Positions 27,301 through 35,392 of a stretch of DNA of 43,653 bases are shown here, piece after piece. The DNA lies in assembly GCA_012519985.1 (NCBI GenBank), contig JAAYPC010000038.1, forward strand, positions 1 through 43,653, read 5' to 3'. The stretch is from Fibrobacter sp. GTDB taxonomy: Bacteria; Fibrobacterota; Chitinivibrionia; Chitinivibrionales; Chitinispirillaceae. The notes beneath the pieces are model-generated. The model saw nothing but the letters and a program-made list of their open reading frames with translations. It made no database searches and was not told the DNA's origin. Each line of letters opens with the position of its first letter. The first letter of the stretch is position 1. A program made the position numbers and the translations under genes.

Positions 27301-27353
27301 TCCCGCAAAAGGATGTTTCTCCATAGAATCGTCCATTTTTTCAGGTATAGCAA
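24306..27353 (-). CDS. SNF2/Rad54-family (HepA/RapA-like) helicase-type ATPase
   Basis: The C-terminal ~500 residues carry the full SNF2 ATPase: LCDEMGLGKTIQ (Walker A Lys578), FDEVHQLKN (DEVH from 668), IGLTGTPVQNR, VVVFSQFVGMVEII, and the closing HYDRWWNFAREDQATDRVHR. It should translocate on double-stranded DNA. The N-terminal half includes FCSCSKKGYARCEN (C91, C93, C101, N103), a SWIM-zinc-finger-like motif in which the final His is Asn. The long frame starts at a TTG (27353) without a Shine-Dalgarno; an ATG at 27215 is possible, so the first ~46 residues are uncertain. It stands alone between the glycan block and a repeat-bearing gap, without an obvious partner nuclease or methylase. Confidence 0.9.
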   Translation of the reverse strand: MLYLKKWTILWRNILLRDLKIFDHTSPFYSGNVFIDHRLNCLGNFFMSDSLHLIDFHRNCFTITADGNGEHKTFLIPSNNGKEPNKVRLFCSCSKKGYARCENAQKLQEIYTSCFKETGHLSPTNDFEKSFFYLLIEPVTRFLTDSVFSIKVIQSENQVTVINQQKREFFRYYSAEDDCERLISRISPAALSRFTLMNMAAEFVLSEQERTLLALGHKTGRQVIEDGFWYRLAYHCYREYDVKDCRIEPVIDKNSGAFSLHLSIAGKLKLSADIPPPAVPFILQVLMNNKMADGLQVNKDETELYFRIWKKENEVCIGPVVKGIKDSPVDIDSRFIYGSYLYIPEYNRYFVLSYPSLKLAATGLCTVRKVKKEEFSSFLEKEEERLSFESQSGSEGTVALDLFANSQARGFGRVLHPVFIESFDRIELKLIDMVEKDCILSVSYCAGNLAVSLAEIIDQKKKKNRFILTDNGIIDLASEKISSALIMAKGLKGGEITLSKAALLQLRGTSLSTRIHGEEKLVSRIREMLEFKPLKSIEPFKGLKCTLREYQKLSVQWLFFLYDNHFGGLLCDEMGLGKTIQIITFLLGIREQRSFEGAFLVVCPTSVISHWEKLLKMFTPSLKVMIYHTSGRESLLNESYDLLLTSYGILRNDYLKLAGINFDVAVFDEVHQLKNKETLSFQAAVGINARMKIGLTGTPVQNRVSDLKSLFDLVLPGLLGRESIQDEQYLNLLEQGNTVETHRLKRMISPFIMRRLKETVLKELPEKIEDIRSCKLSDEQQLIYNAAVKERGGSIIEQLKSSDSPIPYMHIFALFSFLKQVCDHPALAAGKPEAYELYSSGKWDLFTELLDESLESGQKVVVFSQFVGMVEIIGHYLQKRGVGYVSLTGSSKKRERIIQRFAEDNQCRVFVGSLMAGGVGIDLVAGSVVIHYDRWWNFAREDQATDRVHRIGQKSVVQVFKLMTEGTLEEQVDRVIERKRSLSQQTLVEDSPDTLKIFSREELVELLSGSTEFAN

Positions 27354-27902
27354 AATACTAGCGGTAAGGAATCGAAAGAAGGATTAATCTGTTTTCGATA
27401 GATCAGATCCTCACCCGGCCTCTCCTTTACCATGGTAACTTAATGATTATTCGCAAGTTACACCTGTTCTAATCAACCAGCAATTGCAGATACTTTAAAA
27501 GAAAAGATCCTTTATATCCAGCATTTTTAATTCTTTATTATTGTTTTAGTTGAGCTGCAAGAAATAATGGGTGGTTATTCCAGATACCGTTCATCGTGAT
27601 TAATTCTGGAAAAGCGATTCTTCCAAATAATTGCAATTTTTGGGGATCAGGGAGGAAAATTGTGATGTTGAAACAATTCCTCCGTCCCCATTCAAGATCC
27701 CGATCTTCCAAGCATCTTCAAAACCACTCAATCGCTGTTTTCCCGAAACTATTTACTCCCACCAACTAACCTGTTTATTCGACTCAAAACTGTAATTATA
27801 TTGCTTTGGGGACGGAGGAAAGTGAAATCCTTTGTTATCAGGTAAAAAAGAACCCTCCGGTTATATGATTACCATGAGAATTTCCAAAAAAAGGAGTTCC
27901 AA
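27354..27902. repeat. Gap with a separated GGGGACGGAGGAA inverted repeat
   Basis: No gene. TTCCTCCGTCCCC (27677-27689) and GGGGACGGAGGAA (27808-27820) are a perfect 13-bp inverted repeat 118 bp apart, of the same family as the palindromes at 594-1081 and 1241-1281. A Shine-Dalgarno AAGGAG (about 27890-27895) for the next gene closes the interval. Confidence 0.65.
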
Positions 27903-29279
27903 TTGCAAAAAAACGCTTCTTCCTTAAACTGCATAAGCTCCATTCTTTTAATAGTTATATTTGGATTCTGCAGCAATTCAATCGCTGATACTCTTATTCC
28001 AGCCGATAACCCTCAAATCAACTACTACGGTCGTTTCGATATGAGTGATCCTTCAAAGCCGGTTTTCAACTGGTCGGGCACAGTCATCGAAGCTAATTTT
28101 CCTGGGCCAACCATCGGAATGAAAATGTCACATAATAATGCATGGTACGATATCGAAATTGACGGGCAGATTGATACGGTGATTAACTGCGGCTCGAACC
28201 AGAAACATATTTTCAGTACCGGACTTTCGACTTCAATGCATACACTGCGTATCATTCTGCGGAGTGAAGACCACTATTCAAAAGCAACTTTCGGCGGGCT
28301 TTACCTGGCTGATGGAAAATCTCTTGGCGAGGCTCCTGCAAAACCTTCCCGTAAAATCGAATTTCTTGGTGATTCTCACTCAGCCGGTTATGGTGTGGAA
28401 AGCCCGGAACGCACATGCGATCCACAATCACTGCATAGATTCACTAGCGCCAATAAAGCATTCCCAATGCTTATCACCAGGGCATTACATGCACAAAGCA
28501 TCATTCTTGGATGCTCTGGTAAAGGAGTGGTCAGAAATTTCAACGATCCTAATAATCGCTCTGATAAACCTTATTCATATTATTATGAAAGACTTTTTGG
28601 TGATGATTCCGATCAGAAATGGGATTTTACCAGTTGGATCCCCGATTTGGTAGTTATCTGCCTGGGAACTAATGATTTTTCCACTTATCCACACCCCGAT
28701 GAAGCTGTTTTTATGGAAAATTACCACAAGTTACTTGACCAGATTATCACTAACTATCCTTCCGCAAAGATCTCCTGCGTTTCCACAACAGATGAAAAAG
28801 TTAAGAGACTGGTCAAAGAGGTTGTTGAGAAGGAAAACAATTCATTAAATCATCCTCAGGTGTTTGAAGCATCTTACCCCCCATACGTCGAGAACACCGG
28901 TTGCGACTGGCATCCTTCAATGGCAGACAATGTAGCTATTGCAAGCAGTATAATTGATACAATCATGGTAAAACTTTCCTGGGATACTGCAACTACCAAA
29001 ATTACTTTTGCAACAAATGGCAAACGGAATCTCCAGCCCGACAGAATAGCGGTTAAATCGAGTGGCTCCAGGATCTCTTTTACTATAGGTTCTATGGATT
29101 TAAAACACAATACTGTTTATCTCACCAGCATAAATGGAAAAAGGATAGCTCAGACCATTCCGGATTTCAATGGGAAAGGAGAATTTCCTATCAGCTCCCT
29201 TCCTGATGGAATGTATATCATAGGGAATAAAAATCTTGGATGGACAAAGGTAACTACTTTCCCAGCAGGCAGACAATGA
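27903..29279 (+). CDS. Secreted carbohydrate esterase family 2-like acetylesterase with C-terminal sorting-type domain
   Basis: A hydrophobic signal peptide occupies residues ~8-28. A beta-sandwich follows (INYYGRFDMSD to GLYLADG), then an SGNH esterase core with Ser158 in FLGDSHSAGYG, GTND at 255-258 and D335-W-H337 in GCDWHPSMADN. Jelly roll plus SGNH is the CE2 architecture, whose members deacetylate xylan and other plant polysaccharides. The last ~60 residues (VYLTSINGKRIAQT...LPDGMYII) resemble a T9SS type A sorting domain. The start is TTG with AAGGAG seven bases upstream. It converges on the next minus-strand gene with a 27-bp gap. Confidence 0.85.
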   Translation: MQKNASSLNCISSILLIVIFGFCSNSIADTLIPADNPQINYYGRFDMSDPSKPVFNWSGTVIEANFPGPTIGMKMSHNNAWYDIEIDGQIDTVINCGSNQKHIFSTGLSTSMHTLRIILRSEDHYSKATFGGLYLADGKSLGEAPAKPSRKIEFLGDSHSAGYGVESPERTCDPQSLHRFTSANKAFPMLITRALHAQSIILGCSGKGVVRNFNDPNNRSDKPYSYYYERLFGDDSDQKWDFTSWIPDLVVICLGTNDFSTYPHPDEAVFMENYHKLLDQIITNYPSAKISCVSTTDEKVKRLVKEVVEKENNSLNHPQVFEASYPPYVENTGCDWHPSMADNVAIASSIIDTIMVKLSWDTATTKITFATNGKRNLQPDRIAVKSSGSRISFTIGSMDLKHNTVYLTSINGKRIAQTIPDFNGKGEFPISSLPDGMYIIGNKNLGWTKVTTFPAGRQ

Positions 29280-29306
29280 CAAGCAATGGTTTTATACTGA
29301 AAGATT

Positions 29307-30689
29307 TCAGTCGCTCTGTCCTATTATAATTTTTTCGCTCAGCGTTCTGGATCTTCCTGTGCACATTTCAAGTAAATAACTGCCTGGAGTACAGTTATCG
29401 ATACTTAAACAGTGTACTCCGGCTTTCATGAAACGATTTTCCAGGGTTCTTATCTTTCTTCCATGCAGGTCCAGAAGATTTATAATAACTGTCGATGAAT
29501 GGTTAATTGTATAGGCTATCCTCCCATTCATTCCCATTTGAACAATCTTCATTTCTGGTGAAATCCATTTGTTTTTATGGCCACCGGAAATGGCCGGGTT
29601 TCCATATAAGTAAATAGAGTCAGCGGTTGCCACAACCAGGGCTCCTGCTGAAAGCAGTTTTGCAATTGCGGATGAATTCGTGATCACCCTGTATTCCTTT
29701 TTCCATAAGACCCTGCCCCTCTGATCAGTGGCAAACACCACCTGCTCTCTTTCTCCTTCCATAAACTCATACACCCCGGCATAACCGGCTACAATCAAAA
29801 CATCACCTGCCTTCTGTATCGACTTACCGAAATTAACAGTTCTGAAACTGTAACTGGTGTCAAATAACACCTGCCCATCATTACCTATTTGCACCACAAA
29901 AATGTCGGTGGCAGGAAACCAACTGATCTTTTTCAAATGATCGTCCGAAACCTGTTGATCTATAAACGATGAAGATCCATTTTCGGTGGATCCGGTAATC
30001 AAAACAGAATTTTGAATGGGGTATAATTTATAAATGCCAAAACCGGGACGGGTTTTGCTCCAGATTTCCTTTCCCTGTGGGGAATAGGCTGTTATCCATC
30101 CTGGTAATCCTTTGCATATCCCGGGGCAGTATTCTCCCCCGGCAATATATACTCCATCAACCTCCACCACCCCTGCACCCTTATATACTGCCATTTGGGT
30201 AGTATCCCCTTTTGTCCTTGTCCAGAGTGTATCACCATTACGATCGCATTTTATTATCATCACTACAGCGTTTTTTATCTCTGCCAGAGCGATAAACCCG
30301 CTGTCGCTGGTCTGATTTACCGATTTAAGTATAAAATTCGGTTCACCCATAACCGGTTTTGACCATTGCACTTCCATAGAGGAATCCAGCACGGTTATTT
30401 TGTTCAGGTCAGAAATCACAAACCCACCACCGGCGAGCGGCTCGATACTGTTTATCCTTGAAAACCCGCTAATGGTTCGCATTTCTTTCCCGGAACCGGC
30501 ATCCATTATAATTATCTTTGAAGAATCTGCAGCTATGATATGACCGGAAGGTGCCTCAGCCAGACAAAGTGGAGAAATATTAATCTCTTTCAAGGATTTA
30601 GCCCATTTCAGGGCTGGAAGACTCTCAAATCCCAGGCAGATAGAGAAAAATAAAAGAACAGGTAAAAATTTATTTGCAGTTCTTTCCAT
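29307..30689 (-). CDS. Secreted beta-propeller (PQQ-like repeat) protein with T9SS type A-like C-terminal domain
   Basis: Signal peptide FLPVLLFFSICLGF near the start. Repeated blade-like units with D-x-x-G-x-x-x-W patterns follow: IKCDRNGDTLWTRTKGD, AYSPQGKEIWSKTRPG, QIGNDGQVLFDTSY and ATDQRGRVLWKKEYR. The C-terminal ~75 residues (VIINLLDLHGRKIRTLE then AGVHCLSIDNCTPGSYLLEM) look like a Por secretion (T9SS type A) sorting domain. I chose the ATG at 30689 with GGAGGA directly upstream; the open frame extends to 30737. The enzymatic function, if any, is not evident; such propellers often bind or scaffold at the cell surface. Confidence 0.72.
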   Translation of the reverse strand: MERTANKFLPVLLFFSICLGFESLPALKWAKSLKEINISPLCLAEAPSGHIIAADSSKIIIMDAGSGKEMRTISGFSRINSIEPLAGGGFVISDLNKITVLDSSMEVQWSKPVMGEPNFILKSVNQTSDSGFIALAEIKNAVVMIIKCDRNGDTLWTRTKGDTTQMAVYKGAGVVEVDGVYIAGGEYCPGICKGLPGWITAYSPQGKEIWSKTRPGFGIYKLYPIQNSVLITGSTENGSSSFIDQQVSDDHLKKISWFPATDIFVVQIGNDGQVLFDTSYSFRTVNFGKSIQKAGDVLIVAGYAGVYEFMEGEREQVVFATDQRGRVLWKKEYRVITNSSAIAKLLSAGALVVATADSIYLYGNPAISGGHKNKWISPEMKIVQMGMNGRIAYTINHSSTVIINLLDLHGRKIRTLENRFMKAGVHCLSIDNCTPGSYLLEMCTGRSRTLSEKIIIGQSD

Positions 30690-30974
30690 GACTCCTCCGG
30701 AGTATCTTTTGGGATGATGTTCTGTTAGATTATGCATACTTGTATATAATTTATATACTACAAATCATTCATAAATGGATAATCATTTTTTAATATCTTG
30801 TCCGGATGCAGATTTAATAGTGGAAGAACAATGTCTTATTAACGACCTGATATCTGGCAATTTAAGGAAAATAGGAAACTTTTTCCGAAAAACCAAGAAT
30901 GTGAAATAATTGCCGGATACCGGGCAGTCTTGGTATTACTGAAGTTATCATTCTTTAAATGTTCATCTCAGCTT

Positions 30975-32186
30975 TTACAAATCCCTTTTAATTGGGCGAC
31001 CAAAACCACCAATTCCAATCTGAAAGAAAATTACTCCTCCAGAAAAATCTTCTGCATATTTAGATTCAAATCTTGCATCTGAGTATCCTGCTCGTATTCG
31101 TATAGTCCAATATGCCGCTTCATTCATTGAAACCATCGCAAAGTTGGTTCTGCCTTTCCTTACAAGAAAGGCGATATCTGTATTTAAACCAGCAGTAAAA
31201 GCTGCTGTCCAAGGTGTTGAGATATCATTTCCTTTGTCTCTTTCAACTTTACATGATGAAAAACATTGTGAAGAAATGCCAATAAATGGAGAGATGAACA
31301 ATCTATCTAAGATGTTAAATTGGTATCCAAATTCAAGAGAGGGCAGAAACATGTTTACAGCAGTTCCTTTTTTCCATGTATCATCACCGACGTAGAAATC
31401 CTTCTTGGTATCACTTGGAATGCCAATATGGTCGATAAGAAACAGTACAAAGTTCCTGTAATAGATATCAAACATAACACCCAAAGGGGAATGGGGAGAA
31501 AATTTCTCTTTAAGGCCTCTGGTCAAAAGCGTTCTTCCAGAGAAAAAAGCGAATCCTAAACCGAATTTAGATGGTTTATAAACGTATCGGATATAGTTTC
31601 TTACAAAGTTGTCGAACTTCGATCCAGGATATTCAGCAAGAAACGAATCTGCTTTTTCATTTAAAATTTTTTGTCGATTCTCGCCATCAATTACTATTGC
31701 ATCTATAAACAAACCTAAAAAAGCTCTTTCGACCTCAGATAAATCCTTTGATTTTGACTTCTCATCGATTTTATCTTTATGCTTTTCAAGTAATTTATTC
31801 AATTCTGCATATAAACCATCCTCATGTGGGTATATTTTTCTGCTTTCTCTTTGTATCATCATCGAATATAGTATTTCAATATTTTTTATGTAAAAAAAAC
31901 GATAAATTAGAATATCGATCATAACTTTCTCCATTGGATAAAAAGCAGCATATGTGAGAGTATCTATACTGCTATTGAGATAACTGAGAATCTCAGAAAC
32001 CTTATCTATCTCGTCTTCCTTTATTTTTGATAACAATAATTGCCTTGCATTCAAAATGATCACTACCGGACTCTCTTTAGCATTCCTGATTTCTTCCTCA
32101 ATTAATTTTATTGTATCCTGGGCGTGTGTGTTTATCCTTGTTACAAACAAAGAAAAAACTGTTGCCATTAATAGCAATCGATTCAT
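30975..32186 (-). CDS. Exported protein of unknown function, possibly outer-membrane-associated
   Basis: I do not recognise the family. An N-terminal signal peptide is visible (LLLMATVFSLFVTRINTHA). Residues ~25-200 are mostly helical and charged. From about residue 208 the pattern changes to alternating hydrophobic/aromatic strands (FGLGFAFFSGRTLL, VNMFLPSLEFGYQF, LFISPFIGISSQCF, FSGGVIFFQIGIGGF), like an outer-membrane beta-barrel or porin-like domain. AGGAGA precedes the ATG. The neighbouring genes are also exported or unknown proteins, and no operon partner is clear. Confidence 0.6.
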   Translation of the reverse strand: MNRLLLMATVFSLFVTRINTHAQDTIKLIEEEIRNAKESPVVIILNARQLLLSKIKEDEIDKVSEILSYLNSSIDTLTYAAFYPMEKVMIDILIYRFFYIKNIEILYSMMIQRESRKIYPHEDGLYAELNKLLEKHKDKIDEKSKSKDLSEVERAFLGLFIDAIVIDGENRQKILNEKADSFLAEYPGSKFDNFVRNYIRYVYKPSKFGLGFAFFSGRTLLTRGLKEKFSPHSPLGVMFDIYYRNFVLFLIDHIGIPSDTKKDFYVGDDTWKKGTAVNMFLPSLEFGYQFNILDRLFISPFIGISSQCFSSCKVERDKGNDISTPWTAAFTAGLNTDIAFLVRKGRTNFAMVSMNEAAYWTIRIRAGYSDARFESKYAEDFSGGVIFFQIGIGGFGRPIKRDL

Positions 32187-32284
32187 TTATTCTCCTTTCT
32201 CTTGCCAAACACAATATTTAGCTCTGTTTACCGCAGAGTTTGGTTGCATAAGGATTAAGAAATTTATTGATCCTCAAAGGTTTT

Positions 32285-32566
32285 TTATCTTTGGGCATCG
32301 ATTACTTCCTTTACCTGTAATTTCAGTTTTTTCAGATGTTTTCTGTATTGCCCTACAGTAAACATTTCCTCCAAACCCCATTCTTCCAGATAATCGTTTG
32401 TTTCTTCTTCGATCTCTTCAATGATTTCCATTACAGTCTTAAGATATTCATCTTCGTTTTCACATTCTGAACATGTAGATCCCAAAATGCTTTTCAACGT
32501 ATCGTCAATTTTAGCTGCTTGCCAGATTAATTCGTAGGCTTGGTCACTGAGGTCATTGGTATCCAT
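32285..32566 (-). CDS. Small acidic protein of unknown function
   Basis: 93 residues, strongly acidic in the middle (MEIIEEIEEETNDYLEEWG) and predicted all-helical; two cysteines three residues apart occur at CSEC. No signal or membrane segment and no family recognised. It has plausible codon use and stands alone on the minus strand between the exported 403-residue protein and a membrane protein, with a weak Shine-Dalgarno. It could be an immunity-type or regulatory protein, but nothing in the sequence shows this. Confidence 0.45.
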   Translation of the reverse strand: MDTNDLSDQAYELIWQAAKIDDTLKSILGSTCSECENEDEYLKTVMEIIEEIEEETNDYLEEWGLEEMFTVGQYRKHLKKLKLQVKEVIDAQR

Positions 32567-32794
32567 ATCGCTGATGCTCTTTGGTTAATTGTTATGCTTC
32601 TATTAAAAACTGATACCAAAAGATATTTAAAACTACTTAGCTATTGCCAAGTTATTAATTCAATCAAAAAGCAGGAACTAATATCAAAATAATATCATAA
32701 AAAAGAACCAAAATCTTTCCTGGGCTTATTTGGTAAAAAATTAAGTCGAAACTTGGGCCGAGATAACCCCAGTTCCTCATTGCCTCTATCCTAA

Positions 32795-33379
32795 TCATGC
32801 CTGTTTAATAACTCCAAAGCTTGCCAGTGTTCCAAGCAGACTCATAAGAGTTATTAAGACTATACCGATTATCGAAACAGTGTTCCAGATCCTTTTCGGT
32901 TTTTGATACCATTTATAAACCCCGAGTGAAAAAAACAACGAATATAGCAAACATTCAGGAAGACCGATAATATGTTCAAATATTGGTAATTTAGTGTAAA
33001 TGAAACCCTCAAAAGTACCAGGAGCCGGAGCTTGTGGAGCAAATATGGAAAATCCGGCAACAATTAAGAAAAGTGTAAACCAGCCATTCTTGACATTTAT
33101 AATCAGATGCCTTATTCGATAGAGGATAAGAGCCATAAAGAATCCATTTATAGATTGCAGTAACGGGCCTAATGCTACCAACGGCGATTCCCAAGGGCGC
33201 ATTATCAAAGACAATGTATCGGATTTCATCAAGTCCTGATAATTGAATGCCAGTTGCGCAACGGTTCCACAAATCAGATACGCAAGCATGTGCATGGATA
33301 TAATCCGCCAGCAAAATGTAGGAAAACTTATTACACTGCTGTCTTTGCTGATAGTTTTTTCAGATGAGTTATTCAACAT
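32795..33379 (-). CDS. Multi-pass membrane protein of unknown function
   Basis: About 194 residues with five or six hydrophobic helices (IISMHMLAYLICGTV, LLQSINGFFMALILYRI, GWFTLFLIVAGFSIF, LLYSLFFSLGVYKWY, IIGIVLITLMSLLGTL). A conserved-looking loop reads MRPWESPLVALGPLLQS. I start at the ATG at 33379, which has GGAG six to seven bases upstream. The same frame is open further upstream to 33700, but that part encodes the methyltransferase remnant, not this protein. No family recognised. Confidence 0.55.
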   Translation of the reverse strand: MLNNSSEKTISKDSSVISFPTFCWRIISMHMLAYLICGTVAQLAFNYQDLMKSDTLSLIMRPWESPLVALGPLLQSINGFFMALILYRIRHLIINVKNGWFTLFLIVAGFSIFAPQAPAPGTFEGFIYTKLPIFEHIIGLPECLLYSLFFSLGVYKWYQKPKRIWNTVSIIGIVLITLMSLLGTLASFGVIKQA

Positions 33380-33448
33380 GTTTTTCTCCATTTTACACGA
33401 TTTAATCGATTCTTTACAAATTTCTACCACAATAAAATGAAAAATCAA

Positions 33449-33688
33449 AAAATACGCCTCCAGATCAAACCAATGCAAACATTGTGCTGCGCAAACCAGG
33501 TCAAAATAATTGTCCGGGAAATTGGTTTTCTCTGATTTTTGTAGCGAATAGTGAATTTTGTGGTGTCTGTAAGAATTGTAAATTTGATTTTCATTTATAT
33601 CAGATGCTTCAATAGAATTGAAGCGTGAAGCAAGATCTATTGAAACCTGCCCGTTTCCACAACCACTGTCCCAGGCGACATTAATATC
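33449..33688 (-). pseudogene. Class I SAM-methyltransferase remnant
   Basis: The minus-strand translation reads VAWDSGCGNGQVSIDLASRF (motif I, D-x-G-C-G-x-G), IEASDINENQIYNS, then EKTNFPDNYFDLVCAAQCLH and WFDLEAYF, an evident stretch of about 80 residues of a type-11 methyltransferase core. It has no start codon: its upstream end abuts the last codons of the SGNH gene (which ends at 33681), and its downstream end runs in frame into unrelated membrane-protein sequence. Both the N-terminus and C-terminus are missing, so it is a gene fragment. Confidence 0.72.
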
Positions 33689-34610
33689 CTGTTGGTTTTG
33701 CTACTAAAAGCCCTGTACCGCGGGTATTATCAAGCATGTTTTTAACCTGTGCTTTGGAACCAGTTGAACCGAGAAAAGGCATTTTGCCTATCAATACACC
33801 ATTTAAAGAGTACAAAGAAAGCTCATAACGATAACCCGGGGGCAGCTTTGTAAAAAAGTCCGGTATGTATGCCCCATTTAAGACTGAATAAACCCGTCTC
33901 GTTTCCTGTCTTTTTATTGTTTTAAAGCGACTATACTCTGTCTGAGTCTTCTCAGTAATAGCCCTGTAAATAAAATGTGCTATACTGTCTGCGGCATTCC
34001 TGTCCGGATGAACCCCATCGACAGTAAAGTAGTTGCCAAACTGTTTCAGTGGTGTATATGCATCAACAACTGTTAATCCCCGGTCTGCTGCAATCTCCCT
34101 GATTAAAGGAACTATGCAATTAATAACGACACTGTCTCTCATTCCCCAGGAATTCGCAACCGGATTATTAAATATCGGTGCCGGAAGTACCAGATAGATT
34201 ACAGGTTTTCCGGTATTTGAAACCAACAAAGTATCTAAAAGCGCCAGATAATCTTCTTTAAACTGCTTATGAGAGTTGTTCCAATTGACCGTTTTTGAAT
34301 CATTGGTACCCAGCTTTATGGTTATAATATCAGCATTTGAAGCTAAGGCTTCTCTAAATGCAGAGGTGTTCCAGTAAGGTTGATTACCTTTTTTCATCAG
34401 AGTGGTTCCACTCACACCGTAATTTACAACCGTGTAACCACTACCCAATAAAGTAGTAAGTGTTGGTACATAAGAATAACCGGTATTGGAATAACCTGAA
34501 GTGATACTGTTTCCGATACAGGCTACTTTTATCTGAGCTGAAGCATAAAAACTGCAAAAAACAATAACCCATGTCGCTGCCAATAGCTCTCTTACCATAG
34601 AAACACTCAT
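33681..34610 (-). CDS. Secreted SGNH-hydrolase-family esterase
   Basis: Signal peptide LLAATWVIVFCSFYASA. The catalytic set is nucleophile Ser35 in CIGNSITSGYS, oxyanion Gly in GVSGTT, N103 in KLGTNDSK, and D198/H201 in VDGVHPD. GDSL/SGNH esterases of this kind deacylate carbohydrates or lipids outside the cytoplasm. After residue ~255 a strand-rich tail (RYELSLYSLNGVLIGKM) resembles a T9SS-type sorting domain, but it stops early with GTGLLVAKPTGY, exactly where the methyltransferase fragment begins. The end of the gene was therefore probably altered by a rearrangement. AGGA lies six bases before the ATG. Confidence 0.83.
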   Translation of the reverse strand: MSVSMVRELLAATWVIVFCSFYASAQIKVACIGNSITSGYSNTGYSYVPTLTTLLGSGYTVVNYGVSGTTLMKKGNQPYWNTSAFREALASNADIITIKLGTNDSKTVNWNNSHKQFKEDYLALLDTLLVSNTGKPVIYLVLPAPIFNNPVANSWGMRDSVVINCIVPLIREIAADRGLTVVDAYTPLKQFGNYFTVDGVHPDRNAADSIAHFIYRAITEKTQTEYSRFKTIKRQETRRVYSVLNGAYIPDFFTKLPPGYRYELSLYSLNGVLIGKMPFLGSTGSKAQVKNMLDNTRGTGLLVAKPTGY

Positions 34611-34809
34611 GAAAATCCTGTCTTTTTTTTCGGTCTGAACCTCATCTAATATAGAATGAAATCTTTAATTACGAAAGAGGTTACTGGCATGTTTGTTCTG
34701 TTGAGCAGTGATCTCTGATTGAGTTGTTATCTCATCCTGCCACTATAAATCCATTCCTGCCACCCCATAGGATTTTAAAAATTTGACAAAAAGAGCGCCC
34801 CTTATATCT

Positions 34810-34843
34810 CATAGCCGTAAGGCTTATTTCCGATTGTTAACAA
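34810..34843 (+). repeat. 34-bp inverted repeat, left copy
   Basis: Begins CATAGCCGTAAGGCTTA and ends TTCCGATTGTTAACAA. It is the reverse complement of 41595-41628 with a single mismatch. The pair flanks the two AAA+ genes, 6.8 kb apart. Internally AGCC-GTAA-GGCT can form a small hairpin. Confidence 0.8.
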
Positions 34844-35230
34844 TTTTTCCCCGATTCCCTCTAATCACCCGAACCGAGCCCCCCAACCCCCAAAGGGGGA
34901 GCTAAGACCCACAAATCAAGCTACTTGGTCACATTATGCAATCCTAAAATCTCCCTTTGGGGGATTTTGGGGGCGGATTTAGGAGCATTATTTTCTTGCA
35001 ATCTGCCCTACTTCCCAATTTATATTGTCATTAATAATTTCGCATTCTGTTTTGCCTATTCCTGTTGGATTTTTCCAGATTGTCTTTTTTGATTGGTGTA
35101 ATATTCACGTTTTAACTACACTGATATCGAATCAAAAGACTAACCGGAAATCAGAAAAACAACAGAAAAAGAATCAGAAATAATATCTATTCAGAAAAGC
35201 TCCTGAAGAACAAGGAGTTTTTCAACATTT

Positions 35231-35344
35231 CCGATTCTTCGTTTAGATATTTTTTCAGATTCCTTCTGATTAGATATTGTTTTAATATTAGTTCTTATTT
35301 TTTCCGATTCGATAATATCAGGTATTTTTTCCATCAGATACCTG
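35231..35344 (-). repeat. Dispersed A/T-rich repeat, copy 2, with a 47-codon open frame
   Basis: Inverted relative to copy 1 at 225-341. Unlike copy 1 it is open from an ATG at 35334 to a stop at 35191 (47 codons, highly charged, containing NIKTISNQKESEKISKRR), with AGG upstream. Copy 1 has several stops at the equivalent positions, so coding is doubtful, but a decayed small gene cannot be ruled out. Confidence 0.5.
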
Positions 35345-35392
35345 TGTATTTACCACTTTATAAAGTTTTCTTAAACACACGGAGAACCCATC

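Larger units (their letters stand above)
34611..35392. other. Gene-free interval upstream of the AAA+ pair
   Basis: Contains the left copy of the 34-bp inverted repeat (34810-34843), a run of CCCCCAACCCCCAAAGGGGGAGC paired with CTCCCTTTGGGGGATTTTGGGGGCGG (34880-34976), and copy 2 of the dispersed A/T-rich repeat (35231-35344). Copy 2 ends 48 bp before the first AAA+ start codon and so overlaps its likely promoter region. No credible gene apart from a doubtful 47-codon frame inside the repeat (35191-35334, minus strand). Confidence 0.6.

Noticed and set aside
24306-27353. DISARM- or other SNF2-containing defence system
   Set aside because: No methylase, nuclease or PLD partner lies next to the helicase; the neighbouring genes are glycan biosynthesis and a secreted esterase.
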